From Cladorrhinum sp. PSN259 (taxonomy: Eukaryota; Ascomycota; Sordariomycetes; Sordariales; Podosporaceae): 64,000 nt of DNA. This document shows, one piece after another, positions 21,506 to 33,015 of the stretch (position 1 is its first letter; each line of letters opens with the position of its first letter). Made by a program: the position numbers and the translations under genes. Below the pieces are notes generated by a model. That model worked only from the letters and a program-made list of their open reading frames with translations. It was not told where the DNA came from and searched no databases. The stretch is taken from the NCBI GenBank assembly GCA_033725935.1, contig MU867123.1, forward strand, positions 62,001 to 126,000. Direction: 5' to 3'.

Positions 21506-23404
21506 ATGTTCAAGGATGAATCGGTCCCAAACAAGCGCGCTCTCCAGGCCCTTGAGACGTTGGTGCAGCGATGGAGGAGGCCGCGCGATACCATTCTTGA
21601 AGATTTCAATAATACTCCATCACAGGCTTTTTGGGTCACGCTCAACGGCTGGTCGCGAGAACGTCGAGTGCTTGATTACGAAGATGCAAAACGGCTGCTG
21701 AAGCTTGGGCACAGTCAGAATTCTCAGAGAGGCTTACCGCGTGTGCCTTCGGATCCCAGCAGGTGGTTGCCCTCAGATGTGTGGTCTGCGGATGCAGTAT
21801 GGGTGGCAGAGGAAATCAAACGGGCACCAGATGCACCTCCGCCGAGGCCACTGAACCCGAAAGATCGCAGGTCCTCGTCGGCATCACAGGGAATCGGACC
21901 CGCTTGTTTATCTTCACCCCACGTTACTGCGACTTTTGCGCCCTTCACTGGTTTTATTTCTTCGCCTCCTATTGCGACGGGTCCTAGGTCTACCTCTGCA
22001 TCATCTCTTGCGACTGCGAATGCGACTCCCACCTCGACTTTAACTTCGACACCCACATCCCAGTTGATTGTCGCCATTCCCAAAGCTACTGCGTCGACAG
22101 CATCACCAAGCACAGCTCAAGTCGCATCTCTCAATTCAGCGGCGACGACAACCGCGACGACAACCGCGACGACAACCGCAACCCCAATATCTACTCCGGT
22201 CCTCACCAGGTCTACTTCTGCCATTGCGACACCTGCAACAGCTAGAGCCACAGCTTCAAGTTCTACTCCTAGACCTACAGCTGGAACAGATACAGCTACA
22301 GCACCTCCAACCACAGCTTTTACATCTACAGTTATCACTGCTCCTACCTCTGCAACACGTACAACTACAGCAATGGCCGGCCAAGAAAACTCACACAAGA
22401 TGAGAACCCGTCGATCTGTTGCCCAGCATAATACCCCCCTGGCTACCATCACCAACTCCAACTTACCCTCGCAGTCATCCAAACCCTCAAAGAGACCCAT
22501 CACGGAGAAGGGGCCCGAGTCTCCAGACCCCAATCCCAGAAAGCGGTGGAGAATGTCGACCGACTCACCAGAGAAGGCATCACGCATCGATGTGCCAGTC
22601 ATGAGCCCCGCGCCTGCCATCCCCAAGCCAGCCCAAGCCAACGAGCCCGAGATGACCGACCCGTTCCAGCCAACCCCCTCCCCGCCCAGCCAATTCGCGT
22701 CCCGCGCGCAAGAAGTCAAGCAGCACGAGGAGCGTAGTCTCCTAACCTACGACGACGACGAGGCCATGCACTCGGCGGTGTTGCAGTCCTGCAACACCAT
22801 CTCAATGCAGGTGACCAACCTGGAAACCTCCCTCAAGCGCCTCCTCGCCACCCTCAAAGACAACGAGGATGAGTTTTCCGAGGTCGAGAGCGAATATTGC
22901 AAAGTTGACGCCTTTGTGTCCAACGCCCCCGCTCTCGAAGCCGACCTCCAGGACTCCCTCTCCAGAGTCGACGACGACCTCGCCCAGGCCCACAAAGCCC
23001 TGCAAGATTTCCAAGAGTGGCAAGCCAAGTACCCCATGTTTGCGCAGGAAGCTTCTTCCGCTCCGATCATGGCCAAGATCGATAATCTCGGTCGAGAGAA
23101 GAAGGCCAAGCAGGCCCAGTTGGCTTTGTTCCCCGGTGAGGTCGAGGAGAAGGCAGCCCGGCTTGAAGGACTCAAGGAGCGCCGTCGCGAGTTGTTTGGG
23201 AGAATTGAGGGACTGAAAGAGGAGAGCAAAGCGGCATCAATGAGGCACAGCGATGCCAAGGGTTTTCTGGATTTGGTTTCTCTCGGTCCTGCTGCGCTGG
23301 GCCGGATCAGGAGAAAGTTCTCGCCTACCGAGGAGCAGAAGGGGGTTATTGCGGAGGAGTTGGCCAAGGTTCAGCGGGAGGTTCATGTGTTTGGAAAGAA
23401 GTAG
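21506..23404 (+). CDS. Low-complexity protein with C-terminal coiled coil, function unknown
   Basis: An intronless frame of 632 aa. Residues 1-120 are a compact charged region with Trp and Arg (LVQRWRRPRDTILEDF). About 120-300 is an Ala/Ser/Thr-rich disordered segment built partly by a 12-bp tandem repeat. About 300-410 is basic and Pro-rich with possible nuclear localisation signals (NPRKRWRM). From about 410 to the end lies a long coiled coil (VTNLETSLKRLLATLKDNED... GREKKAKQAQLALFPGEVEEK). The build suggests a nuclear scaffold or chromatin-linked protein. I recognise no named family and make no functional claim. The ATG has good context after a pyrimidine-rich leader. Confidence 0.75.
   Translation: MFKDESVPNKRALQALETLVQRWRRPRDTILEDFNNTPSQAFWVTLNGWSRERRVLDYEDAKRLLKLGHSQNSQRGLPRVPSDPSRWLPSDVWSADAVWVAEEIKRAPDAPPPRPLNPKDRRSSSASQGIGPACLSSPHVTATFAPFTGFISSPPIATGPRSTSASSLATANATPTSTLTSTPTSQLIVAIPKATASTASPSTAQVASLNSAATTTATTTATTTATPISTPVLTRSTSAIATPATARATASSSTPRPTAGTDTATAPPTTAFTSTVITAPTSATRTTTAMAGQENSHKMRTRRSVAQHNTPLATITNSNLPSQSSKPSKRPITEKGPESPDPNPRKRWRMSTDSPEKASRIDVPVMSPAPAIPKPAQANEPEMTDPFQPTPSPPSQFASRAQEVKQHEERSLLTYDDDEAMHSAVLQSCNTISMQVTNLETSLKRLLATLKDNEDEFSEVESEYCKVDAFVSNAPALEADLQDSLSRVDDDLAQAHKALQDFQEWQAKYPMFAQEASSAPIMAKIDNLGREKKAKQAQLALFPGEVEEKAARLEGLKERRRELFGRIEGLKEESKAASMRHSDAKGFLDLVSLGPAALGRIRRKFSPTEEQKGVIAEELAKVQREVHVFGKK
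22142..22177 (+). repeat. Three copies of a 12-bp tandem repeat inside a coding region
   Basis: The unit GCGACGACAACC occurs three times without change and encodes repeating Ala-Thr-Thr-Thr. It sits in the disordered segment of the coiled-coil protein and is a likely site of length variation between strains. Confidence 0.85.
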
Positions 23405-25165
23405 GGAGGAAGTAGGGCGTCATATCGGGTGGGTGTAGGCATTGGGGATTCTATGATGTGCGTACCAAAATGTTTATGAGGGGTAAGCATGGTTCATTTA
23501 GGCCTAGAAATAGTGCAAGGGGGCGTGAACAAAGTCTGCGTAACACCCAATTATTTCGCTTCCATGGGTGAAAGAGAGTTAGTAAGGCCTTCAAATGTGA
23601 AATATACACATAGATTAGATCAAACCATGCATCACAAGGAGTAAATAAAACCTTATTAAGTGATTTATGTGCGTAAATAAGAGTAAGTTATGCGTGGAAA
23701 AGAGGAAATAAGGCGTACAAGATAAAGATGATGCTTACGAAGGAGCAAGCGATGTATACAAAGAGTAGTTCATGCGTGTTAGACAAAAACTGTACACCCA
23801 AATAGAAATACACAAAGGCCTGGTGATAACAAAGAAACGCCGATTTCATCCATAGGACCGCAAGATAGCAAGTCATGCGTGATTGGGGTTGGGAACGCCT
23901 CAAGATGAAATGTTGGTGCTTTGTAACACCTTCATCTCCTAACCTACTGATAACTGCTCCCATAAATATCCCTCTGGATTCCCGAGCCTCTGATCTCGAC
24001 AATTCCGAGTTTCAACCGATTCAGATGAACAACTGACCATCGTCTTCGAGACATCTCTGATACTGGTACTGTGTCTAATCCCCATTCATGCCAAAGTTCT
24101 TTAGAACGAATACGACTTTGCTTGATGCTACCCCGCGGGTGACGGGATGATACCCGAGACTCGAGAGATGTGCATGTGTGGTATCATCATCACCCCGCTT
24201 CAGGCCTCCAATTTGACTCTGGCCTCAGTCTTTTGTCACTCGGCTTTTTATTGATCAGCTTTCAACTAAGAAGGACGTATCAAGCAAATCGAAAGAAAGA
24301 GATGCAGGGTTTACGAGTATCACATCGAAGAAGACACCTTTGCCCATTCTCAAGGAATTCATCTCCTCCGAGGCAGATGATGCAGACTCACAAACAGTAA
24401 AATACATTCGAAAATGTTCAACGACAAGCTCACACCACACTTGACCAATGAAGGGATCTGGGCAAAAGACACATCAGATTGGTCAAATTGATCGAGTGTC
24501 TCAACATATTGTAACCCTCGAGGTCTTTCCAAGTTTGAAACAGGGAATATGGTCCCGAGGCTAATGGAAACTTGAAAATAGAACTTTCAGCTGGTAGAGA
24601 TCAGCACCGCAGGGAATACAACTCCAAGTAGTGGAGTCTAAACAAGTACTCCGTATGCTAAACAGGCAAAAGCCATGTTTACAGACAGAAGAGGGGTTGA
24701 AGGATGGAGGTCACAAGATATCCTGTTGGAGTAAAAATACGGGGTAGGGTAGGATACGGCATATGTACAAAGCTTGATCTTGTCCCACCAATGAATGGAT
24801 GGATTCAATAACCGTCTGTACTGCAACCCACCAAAAGCCAAGAAACCTGCCAGATTGGGAAGTGACAGCGATGTGCATTTGAACAATCCACATGTATCCT
24901 GCACTGGCGTATGCTTTTTGTCCTTCTCAGTCCGAACCTGCCGCCGCCGTGACGCACATAACACGTTGGATAAGCTGAGTGGCACTTCAGACGGAGCATG
25001 GCCCTTACTAACACACATGTATGACAGTACATGTACATACATACAACCTCCACTTTTGGGGGGTAAGCCAAGTCTGTGTCTGTGCAATTGTCAACAAGTC
25101 ATCATGATGGACTAATGAATCCTGGGCTACCCCGGATATAGATCACGAACCCCAGGTAATCGTCG
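23405..25165. other. Intergenic, no gene recognised
   Basis: About 1.8 kb, A/T-rich between 23450 and 23850. Related short strings around ATGCGTG recur (23688, 23772, 23875) but are too loose to call a repeat. No gene or RNA was seen. Confidence 0.6.
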
Positions 25166-25174
25166 ATCTGATAA
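25166..25174 (+). promoter_or_regulatory. SreA-type GATA site ATCTGATAA upstream of the SulP gene
   Basis: An exact match to the fungal iron-repressor consensus ATCWGATAA, 408 bp upstream of the permease ATG. As a single copy it could be chance; see the cluster at 43-50 kb. Confidence 0.35.
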
Positions 25175-25581
25175 CTCACCCCCCTTTTTTAGTCTCGTCC
25201 AGTTATATGTCTTTGCATCCCACCCTCATTCATCCTGTTTTTGCACCTTTACTGTTTCACTGCATCGGATTCTGCAACGAGAAAGAGAAGGACCTGCATT
25301 TAGACGCTCAGAGGTGTTGATCCCACAGACACCGAACCACCGAGTCAGAGACTCCGAACCGCCATGATTCTGGAACTCTGACGGCAACAAACCAATAAGG
25401 CACTAGCTGCATAATCACGCGGGGGTTCCAGTATATTCGTGGCTGTACATCAACGAACTTCTGCCACCCAGAAGCACAAAAAGGGGATGACTGATCCCCC
25501 TTCAACCCCTCATCAGTACTCTCTTTGATCAACAGATTGTCCAACTTGACTCTTGCTGATGAAACAAACACATCCATCACC

Positions 25582-27762
25582 ATGAAGTACTTTGACGCCG
25601 TCAAGGACTCGCTCCTGAACGATTACACCTGGAACCGGGTCGGTCGTCTCACAGCAACGGGGGCTCGTGCTTTGCCCCGTGCTTCGGCCGAATATGCCCT
25701 CGACAAGTTCCCCATCATCGGATGGCTTCCTCGGTATAACTACCGATGGCTCATCAACGATGTTATCGCGGGGTTGACCATCGGTCTCATGTTGATTCCC
25801 CAGGGATTGTCGTATGCAAAGATTGCTACCATTCCTGTTCAGTATGGACTCATGTCCAGCTGGTTGCCGTCGGCCATTTATGCCTTTATGGGTACTACCA
25901 AGGGTGAGTCTTGTCATCAGTGTTTTGATATACAACTTCGTGCTGTTAACACTCGAGTAGATCTCTCAACCGGTCCAACATCCCTCATCTCCCTCCTCAC
26001 AGCAGAAATCATTGAATCCCTCCACGGCCAAGACCACACGCCCATCGAGATCGCCTCGGCCATAGCCATGATGATGGGAATCTACGGCATGGTAATCGGC
26101 TTCCTCAAACTCGGCTTCCTCTTGGAGTTTATCTCGCTCCCAATCCTGTCGGGGTTCATCTCGGCGGTAGCCATAACCATCATCCTCAACCAAATGGGTT
26201 CCCTCCTCGGAGAACCAAACGTGGGAGACGGAACCGCCCAACAAATCCACGACATCTTTGCCCAACTCCCCCAGGCAAACGGGTACACCTGCGCCATCGG
26301 CTTCACGGGCATTTTGCTGCTCGTCATCCTTGAACAGGCAGGCAAACGCTGGGGAAAATCCAACAAAATAATCTGGTTCGTCTCCATCACGAGGGCATTC
26401 ATCGCCCTCGTCATCTTCACGGGGGTGGGCTACGCGGTCAACAAGGACCGAGGCAAACCCTCAGAGTATCTCTTCAAGGTAGCCCAAGTCCAAGCCAACG
26501 GACTGGAAAAACCCCGCGCACCCTCGGCCGCTCTGCTCTCCAAGGTTGCAACCAAGAGCATCGCAGTGTTTGTGGGCTCGGCGGTGGAACACACAGCCAT
26601 CGCGCGCGCCTTTGCGGTGCACAACAACTACGTGACGGACCAGAGCCAAGAACTAACCTTTTACGGCGTCGCAAACGTTATTAATTCGTTCTTTCATGCA
26701 ATGGGTGTGGGCGGCGCCATGTCCCGGACGGCTGTCAATTCGGCGTGCAACGTCAAGTCTCCCCTCAGCGGGTTCGTCACCACGGCCGTCGTGCTGGTCT
26801 GCATCTTCAAGCTCGTCGGCACGCTCTACTGGATCCCCAAGGCGACACTCGCGGCCATAATCATCACGGCCGTCTGGCCACTAATCTCGCACCCGCGCGT
26901 GTTTTACGGGTACTGGAAGACCTCGCTGGCCGATTTTGTCTCGAGCATGATCGCATTTTGGGTCTCCCTGTTTGTCTCTACAGAAATCGGCATCGCAGCT
27001 TCGGTGGGGTTCAACATCGTTTACGTCCTGCTGCGACAGGTATTCTGCTCAATCAGCACAACCCCCAACCCGCATGATTCTCGTCACGACGCCGCCAACC
27101 CGACTTCTTTACCACTCTCGACAGGATACCCGCACAACATCCCCTTGCCCCCCGACGTGCGGATCTTCACCCTCCAGGACTCGCTCTTCTTCCCGAACGC
27201 GTACCACATCAAACACCAGATCCTCGACACCATCAAGACCCTCCACAGTCCCATATACACCTCCGCGTCCAGTTTGGAGAGCGAGAGGAACTGGTCAGTT
27301 TCCGGCGAGAAACGGGTCGCGAAACTCCGCCGAAAAGCGGGCATTTCATCAGAAAATACTATCGGTAATTTACCCCCCATCGGATTGGTCATCATCGATT
27401 TCGCCCGGACGAACCACGTCGACGTGACTGCCTGCACGCATCTCAAAGCACTGATGAAGGAAATAAAAATGTACGGCGGCAAGGAAGTCGAGGTCAGGTT
27501 CGTGGGGATGAGCTCGTACGTGAGACAGAGGTTTATTAGGGCCGGGTGGGATTTAGTAGAGGGAGAAGAGCAGGGTGACAAAGAGGATGCTGTTAGGGTT
27601 TTTGAAGGGCTAGGTGATGCGGTGATGAGTCCGAGGCGGACGATACAAGGGGTTAGGGAACGGAGGGGGACGGGGAGTAGCAGTGGGGAGAGCTGCAGGA
27701 AGGGAATGGGAGATGGAGAAAAGAGTGTCAGGGAGAAGGTTTCGTTTAAGGAGGAGGTTTAA
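25582..27762 (+). CDS. SulP-family anion (sulfate-type) permease with STAS domain
   Basis: Exons 25582-25903 and 25961-27762 encode 707 aa. The 57-bp intron (GTGAGT to GAGTAG) restores the family sequence AFMGTTKDLSTGPTSLISLLT. The ATG has a good context (CACCATGAAG). The N-terminal SulP transporter domain shows NDVIAGLTIGLMLIPQGLSYAKI, SAVAITIILNQMGSLLG, GVGGAMSRTAVNSA and LVSTEIGIAASVG-like helices, with about 10-14 membrane segments. A C-terminal cytosolic STAS domain follows (IGLVIIDFARTNHVDVTACTHLKALMK) and then a basic tail. Such proteins move sulfate or related anions across the plasma membrane. The exact substrate is not certain, because this is a diverged relative of the classic fungal sulfate permeases. 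The intron is a multiple of three and has no stop, so a retained form could be translated. Confidence 0.9.
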   Translation: MKYFDAVKDSLLNDYTWNRVGRLTATGARALPRASAEYALDKFPIIGWLPRYNYRWLINDVIAGLTIGLMLIPQGLSYAKIATIPVQYGLMSSWLPSAIYAFMGTTKGESCHQCFDIQLRAVNTRVDLSTGPTSLISLLTAEIIESLHGQDHTPIEIASAIAMMMGIYGMVIGFLKLGFLLEFISLPILSGFISAVAITIILNQMGSLLGEPNVGDGTAQQIHDIFAQLPQANGYTCAIGFTGILLLVILEQAGKRWGKSNKIIWFVSITRAFIALVIFTGVGYAVNKDRGKPSEYLFKVAQVQANGLEKPRAPSAALLSKVATKSIAVFVGSAVEHTAIARAFAVHNNYVTDQSQELTFYGVANVINSFFHAMGVGGAMSRTAVNSACNVKSPLSGFVTTAVVLVCIFKLVGTLYWIPKATLAAIIITAVWPLISHPRVFYGYWKTSLADFVSSMIAFWVSLFVSTEIGIAASVGFNIVYVLLRQVFCSISTTPNPHDSRHDAANPTSLPLSTGYPHNIPLPPDVRIFTLQDSLFFPNAYHIKHQILDTIKTLHSPIYTSASSLESERNWSVSGEKRVAKLRRKAGISSENTIGNLPPIGLVIIDFARTNHVDVTACTHLKALMKEIKMYGGKEVEVRFVGMSSYVRQRFIRAGWDLVEGEEQGDKEDAVRVFEGLGDAVMSPRRTIQGVRERRGTGSSSGESCRKGMGDGEKSVREKVSFKEEV

Positions 27763-28877
27763 ACCGATTTTTATTGCTTTGGACATTTGGTACGGTAAAA
27801 CATGAAGAAATGTCCTTTCTTTGCTTGCGTTAGGTTTCTCTGCAGTTGTATCTTTCCATTGTTTCCTTGATGTACATAACGAAATTTATAACCCTTTTTT
27901 TCTCAAAGCTTGGACTTAAAACATCAAGACTGCGAAATAAGAGCAAAAGCAATTGCAAAAAGTGAATTAAAATGATTACACAAAAATAAATAAAAATGCG
28001 TCAGCCGCGAATCGAACGCGGGGCCCATCGATGGCAACGATGGATTTTACCACTAAACCACTGACGCGGCAGAAATGTCATTACATGTAAATTACAAAAA
28101 GAAATGGACATCAAGAAGGGAACCTAGCCGGTATTACCGCCACCTATCTATATCATATTCGTCATGGCAGGATAAATAGTGCTTGAAATCAAGCTGGTTG
28201 AGAAATGATTCATCACCACAAAACAACTATGACCAAAAGGAATCGTGACCACCCAACCAATCATCCCAGAAACCAAGAAACAAGAAAACACGGAGTCGGG
28301 TCGGCCTCCGGAAGGGAATGCGGCTGATGGCGATGCCAAGAGTGAGTTTTCCTGCTGAGAGTCAAGCTACGACGGGCCGTTGAACCAATGGCTGTACGGA
28401 ACTAGACTGAAAAGAAAAAGCTCTGTGTGTCCGAATTGCACCTTTGTCAATGATCATGGAGGACAGTGCGATATTGTGGTACGAATCTTCAACAGTAGTT
28501 AAGGGATAAAATAAGAATTTTTGAGAATTATTTTAAATGAAATAGAAAAAAAAGAAAAGAAAGAAAAATGCAATCATCTTCTCTTTCCTGATACCGGCCC
28601 GAGGGATTGTTTTACTTTAATTATTTGACGGGAACGGCTCGCATGACGCCATGGGGAATCTGCGTGTTTACACCATGACGTCATGATCAAACGTTGCCTC
28701 GCATGCAACCCAAACAAGCTTCCTTGGTCATGTCGGAACACGGTTCCTTGGGGGATCAAACTCAAATAATTTTTGAAGGGTATATCCCCTACGTAGCATT
28801 CTTGAGATGAACACTATGTTCTTCTTTAGGATTGTTACCGAGTGCTTGGGTCAGTTGCACCTGCGTCTTTTGTGAAG
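27763..28877. other. Intergenic with a tRNA gene
   Basis: Apart from the tRNA-Gly at 27997-28067 this 1.1-kb stretch holds A/T-rich sequence and no credible protein gene. Confidence 0.6.
27997..28067 (-). tRNA. tRNA-Gly (anticodon GCC)
   Basis: The minus strand folds into a complete 71-nt cloverleaf. The acceptor stem is GCGTCAG/CTGACGC (28061-28067 with 27998-28004). There is a D-arm GTGGTTTAGTGGTAAAAT, an anticodon stem CATCG/CGATG with loop TTGCCAT (anticodon GCC at 28035-28033) and a T-arm CCGCGTTCGATTCGCGG. The discriminator is A. There is no intron, and a run of T follows on the minus strand (27996-27992), as expected for Pol III termination. A- and B-box positions are normal, so it should be functional. 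Confidence 0.97.
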
Positions 28878-31331
28878 ATGCCTCCTCCGAATAACTCGTC
28901 CTCAGGGGAGGGAGGATCATATTTTGGGGCTTCACCAGTTCCTAATACTACTTCAAATGGTACGCCTGGAACACCCGTTACCGAACTGCCTCCACAAGCC
29001 ATAGTGGTTCCTGCCACGCAAACCCAAACACGAGCAACCGCCCCAAATTCCACTCCGGCAGCACCTGCACCAGCTCAACGGGTGCAGTTTATACCCATCA
29101 ATCGAAATGAGTCGGCCATTCGTCTCCGTCGGTTACGACAACCCTCGACCTCGAACAGACTCACTCCCATCAAAAGTCATCAACCGCAGATTCAAGCACA
29201 GGATTGGGCGAATGTTGCGACGACAAATCGACGACGTTCGAGTTCGGAACCTCAACGGCCAAACGTTCCAGATGCAGGAACGGAGAACCTTCCGAGAGTA
29301 GCGGCCTTACCTCCTGTTCAAGAAGCACCAACAAATACTGGGGAGGGAGGAGGAGGAGAGGGGACACAACCCGCCGAAGTTGTACCTGTTTTGGCCGAAG
29401 ACCCACGCCAGCCAGGCAAGTTCCATCGACTGCTTGCAAGGAGACGGCGAGGGAATACAATGGGCAGCAGCAACCAGCCTGCCGTCGCCATCACCAATGG
29501 TCAACAAGGAGAGGATGATCTTTACGATTCTCGGATTGTTGACTTTCTTGATGTTATTGGTTTGTTTGCTCCTTTCTTTTTTTTTTTTCCCCTTCTCAAT
29601 CCAGGCTAACTCTCCCTTGAACAGACCCCGAAGTAGCGACCCTCTCATCCATCACAAACATCCAAAACTCCCTTTTCCTCCCGTCGCTCGGTAAATGGGT
29701 GAACCGACGCCCAACATACGATCTCTCCCACCTCCCACCAATACCAGGCGCATTCCCTCCCTCCAAAGAATCCCTCGTTGCGGCAGAAGAAGATCTAGCC
29801 CAGGAGAGAGGGCGCCAAGAAAGGCCAGAGTCCCATCATGTCCGATCACCTAGCCTGTCATCGGTCTTGAGTTCGGAACCGCAATATGCCATTTTGCCTA
29901 ATAATGCCTCCCTTGAGGGATGGAAAGAGGAGGATGTCAAGCTGCTCAACGATTATGTGAGACACATGTTGCACTCGAGGAGGTCAAAGATCAAGCAGCG
30001 GTTCAAGGCTTTTGGGCAGTACTGTCGACGACCTCTAGGGTTTCTGATCACGCTCTATGCGACGCTCATTACGCTCTTCGGCTTGGCTTGGGTGTTGTTC
30101 TTGATTGGATGGATTTATGTGGGTGAGAAGCAGCTCTATATCATTAATGTAAGTATCTCTATCCAAACCTTCTTTGTTTACCAGGGGAAAACTGACAGTC
30201 TAGGTCATCGACTACATCCTCGTCGCTCTCTTCGCCATCGTAGGAGACGGCATGGCCCCATTCCGTGCGGTCGACACCTACCACATGTACTTTGTCGCGA
30301 GATACCACCGCAAAACATGGAAAATGCGCAAAAAGCTTCTCCTCCCCAATCTCAAAGATCACAACGACCTACCGACCGAGAAAGACCGACACAAACCCAC
30401 TGCTCCTGCCCCCGAATCGCCCAAAAACTCCCAAGAGGAAGAAAAAGACGTCGAAGCCCAGCGCGTAGCTTCCAAGGATACATTCTACCCTGTTCTCTCG
30501 GATAAAGAACAAGAACTCCTGACTCACCACCAAACTAAACTCGCCAAATCACACACGTTTTACAAACCCCACGAGACGGAGACCCATCACGCGTTTCCTT
30601 TACGATTACTCATCGCAATTGTCTTGTTACTTGATTTACATTCCTGCCTGCAGATTTCTTTGGGCGCGGTAACGTGGGGCATCCCCTACGCACGACGTCC
30701 GGCGGCGGCTACTACCACAATTCTGTGCTGCAGTATCACTGCCAATATCTTGGCTGGCGTGTTGATCAGTATTGGAGATAGACGGACGAGGAAGAAGGAA
30801 GTATTGGATAGGCTGATGAGGCAAGAGATGACCGAGGAGATGATGAAGAAGATTACCAAGAACAAGGAGAAAGCTAGGGAGGAAGCCGAGAAAAAGGAGA
30901 GGGAGGAGAGGGAACTAAAAGAGGGAAAGAGGATTGATTTGAGGGTTGGCGATACGGGCGTGGGTGTTACAGTTCCTCTTCCGTGGAGGGACAGTATGGA
31001 CGATGGGAAGAAGAGGAAGAGTGAGGATAGGAGTAGTAGTCGCAAGAGTTTTGATTTGAGAGGGAAGCGGAGCAGTATGGATGGGGATGATGAGACTAAG
31101 AGGAGGACTAGGAGTTTGGATGTGAATAGACCAAAAGATAAAGAGGAGGTAGGGAGGTTTAATTCCGATATTGGGGTTGTTACCGGGAAGAAGTCGATGG
31201 ATGGAGGTGGAGGGAGCAGTGTGAGGAGTGGCAAGGGGAAGGGGAAGGAGGTGAGGGTTCCGGGAGCTTTTGTTGAGGAGGAGGAGGAGGGGAGGAAGAA
31301 TAAAGAGGGAAGTAATGAGTGTGGAACATGA
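28878..31331 (+). CDS. Integral membrane protein of DUF2985 type, function unknown
   Basis: Three exons, 28878-29559, 29625-30148 and 30204-31331 (introns of 65 and 55 bp), encode 777 aa. The first 230 residues are disordered, rich in Pro, Thr and Asn with Arg clusters. The middle has a conserved block VIDPEVATLSSITNIQNSLF, a positively charged stretch (SRRSKIKQRF), a double membrane segment (LGFLITLYATLITLFGLAWVLFLIGW) and VIDYILVALFAIVGDGMAPFRAVDTYHM, which is the hallmark of the fungal DUF2985 family. Two more hydrophobic segments follow around 30600-30790. The last 180 residues are a highly charged, probably cytosolic coiled region (EEMMKKITKNKEKAREEAEK). Members are multi-pass fungal proteins without a known role. 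ATG 28878 is the first in-frame ATG; an extra 5' exon cannot be excluded. Confidence 0.85.
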
Positions 31332-32103
31332 TAAAAGGAGTTTGCGGTTTTATGAGTGGTGGATATAATATACGATATAAAGGGTAAAGGAAGTGATTAA
31401 AGGAAGGGTTGGAGGATATACCACTTGGAACTTGGACATGTAAACTGATTGTTTTGTTTGTTTGTATAAAGTTTGTGTTGCATTTACGATTAGCGATTCT
31501 TCTTTTGTTTATTAGCAAGCGTTTTTGTTTTTGAGAGCGACTAGATATAAATTGCCATGCTCAGCTAAGTATGCATCTTGGGTTAAGTAGACCCAGGTAG
31601 GGATATGTTATCGACCGTCAAAGTCTCTCCCTCTCTCATTACCTCTCTCATTACCTCTCTCGGATCTCCTGGTTCTCCTCCTTCTCTTCATCTTTTTCAA
31701 TCTCATCCTCCTGCTCCTCAGTTTCATCTGAATCCTCCTCCAAGTCAAAACCCCTACCCTCCCCATCCTTCTCGTCCAAAGCCCGCCCATCTATTCGGTT
31801 AAGCCTGAGTAGATCCTGTGCGGCATGCACCCACTCTCAAAAAAATATACATATACTTGAACACTTCCCGCCCTCACACGGCGCAATACCGTGGACGCTC
31901 CCGATCAAAGTCCAGTCTCGTGGCAGGCTGAGCATATGCCAGATAGTCGAACGGTCCAACGACCCGGGGAAGTTGTTAAACGGGAGCATGGTGTCCGAGA
32001 GCTGGCTCACAGGAAGCTACTAGCTCTTCAGAAGCAAAGCTTCCAGTATGGGAGGCAGAGAGAGCCGTGGGTGGAACAAGGCTCCGACATTTGGCCAAGA
32101 CCG

Positions 32104-32129
32104 AGAGAGCTCCTTCGGCGGAGCTCTCT
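32104..32129. repeat. Perfect hairpin, 10-bp stem
   Basis: AGAGAGCTCC and its exact reverse complement are separated by TTCGGC. No coding gene ends nearby in a way that would make it a terminator, and its role is unknown. Confidence 0.7.
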
Positions 32130-32747
32130 GAATAGTGGTATCTTACATGTATATATAAGCCCTGTCTTTTTCTTGCATTCTAGTAGTAGTAGAACACACA
32201 TGCAGTTCACTCTCTTTTCATCCACCTCCATGGATTACCACAGTTCCACAAAAACACTTACTGATAAAATCGCTTTTCTTATACCCCTTCTGGAGGCACT
32301 TGGTAGACAGAAACGGCCGGTGGTGATGGCTCAGACGGTTGAGTTACGTTTATAATTTCGGGTTGACGGAAAACGAGCTGGATTAGAACGCGAAGCATAC
32401 TTCGGGTGTCTAGAAAGACTTGTTGAGCCACAAATTGAGCGGCTTCCAAGTGGCTGATTCGACTCTTGAGACTATTTCCAAAGAAAAAGGCCGGGAACGT
32501 TGCAGGGAATGACGTCTTGGAACTGACAATCTCGGTCCTTGCTGACCACGGTCGCCACGTTGCCAATTTTTTTTACTCTAATATGAAAGATATTTTTGAA
32601 CTAGAATAGTGAAGGATTATCGCCCTTGATACCGTAGAACACCCCGTCCTCAGCTCCTTCTGGGCAGTCGTTTATGGTGGTTGGGGTTCAATGAGAAGGC
32701 GACGAAAGGTGGGGAGTGAAGGAGTGCCTTGAGAAGTCTGAGGCCGT

Positions 32748-32773
32748 CGTGATCTCGAGCCGTGATCTCGAGC
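32748..32773 (+). repeat. 13-bp perfect tandem duplication
   Basis: CGTGATCTCGAGC is present twice head to tail in otherwise empty intergenic sequence. Confidence 0.85.
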
Positions 32774-33015
32774 GAAGAAGAGGCAAGAAAGAAAAATCGA
32801 AATGTGGACGCTAAAATCCACCACCACAACCAATACACGTCTGTTGAGCACCTTGTTGGTCAGGCAAAGGGGGTGTAAGTATACATTTGACCCCTCCGAG
32901 TAAAGGGGAAATAAAGAGAAAAGTTAGAGAAGTGTAGGCACCTTCCTATCCCCCCTAATATTCCTTCACTTGCGATACCAGCCCTGTGGTGCAAGCCCTA
33001 CCGACCCGGTGGCAA

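Larger units (their letters stand above)
31332..33015. other. Intergenic with small structured repeats
   Basis: No convincing gene. Structured elements are a doubled 12-bp CT-rich unit near 31631-31655, a 10-bp-stem hairpin at 32104-32129 and a 13-bp tandem duplication at 32748-32773. A 95-aa minus-strand frame (32566-32279) has some coding look but no start context or family. Confidence 0.55.

Noticed and set aside
23405..23900. Recurring ATGCGTG strings as a repeat family
   Set aside because: Spacing and flanks differ; likely chance in biased sequence.
32279..32566. 95-aa minus-strand frame with some coding look
   Set aside because: No family, no start context and no neighbouring exon that joins in frame.
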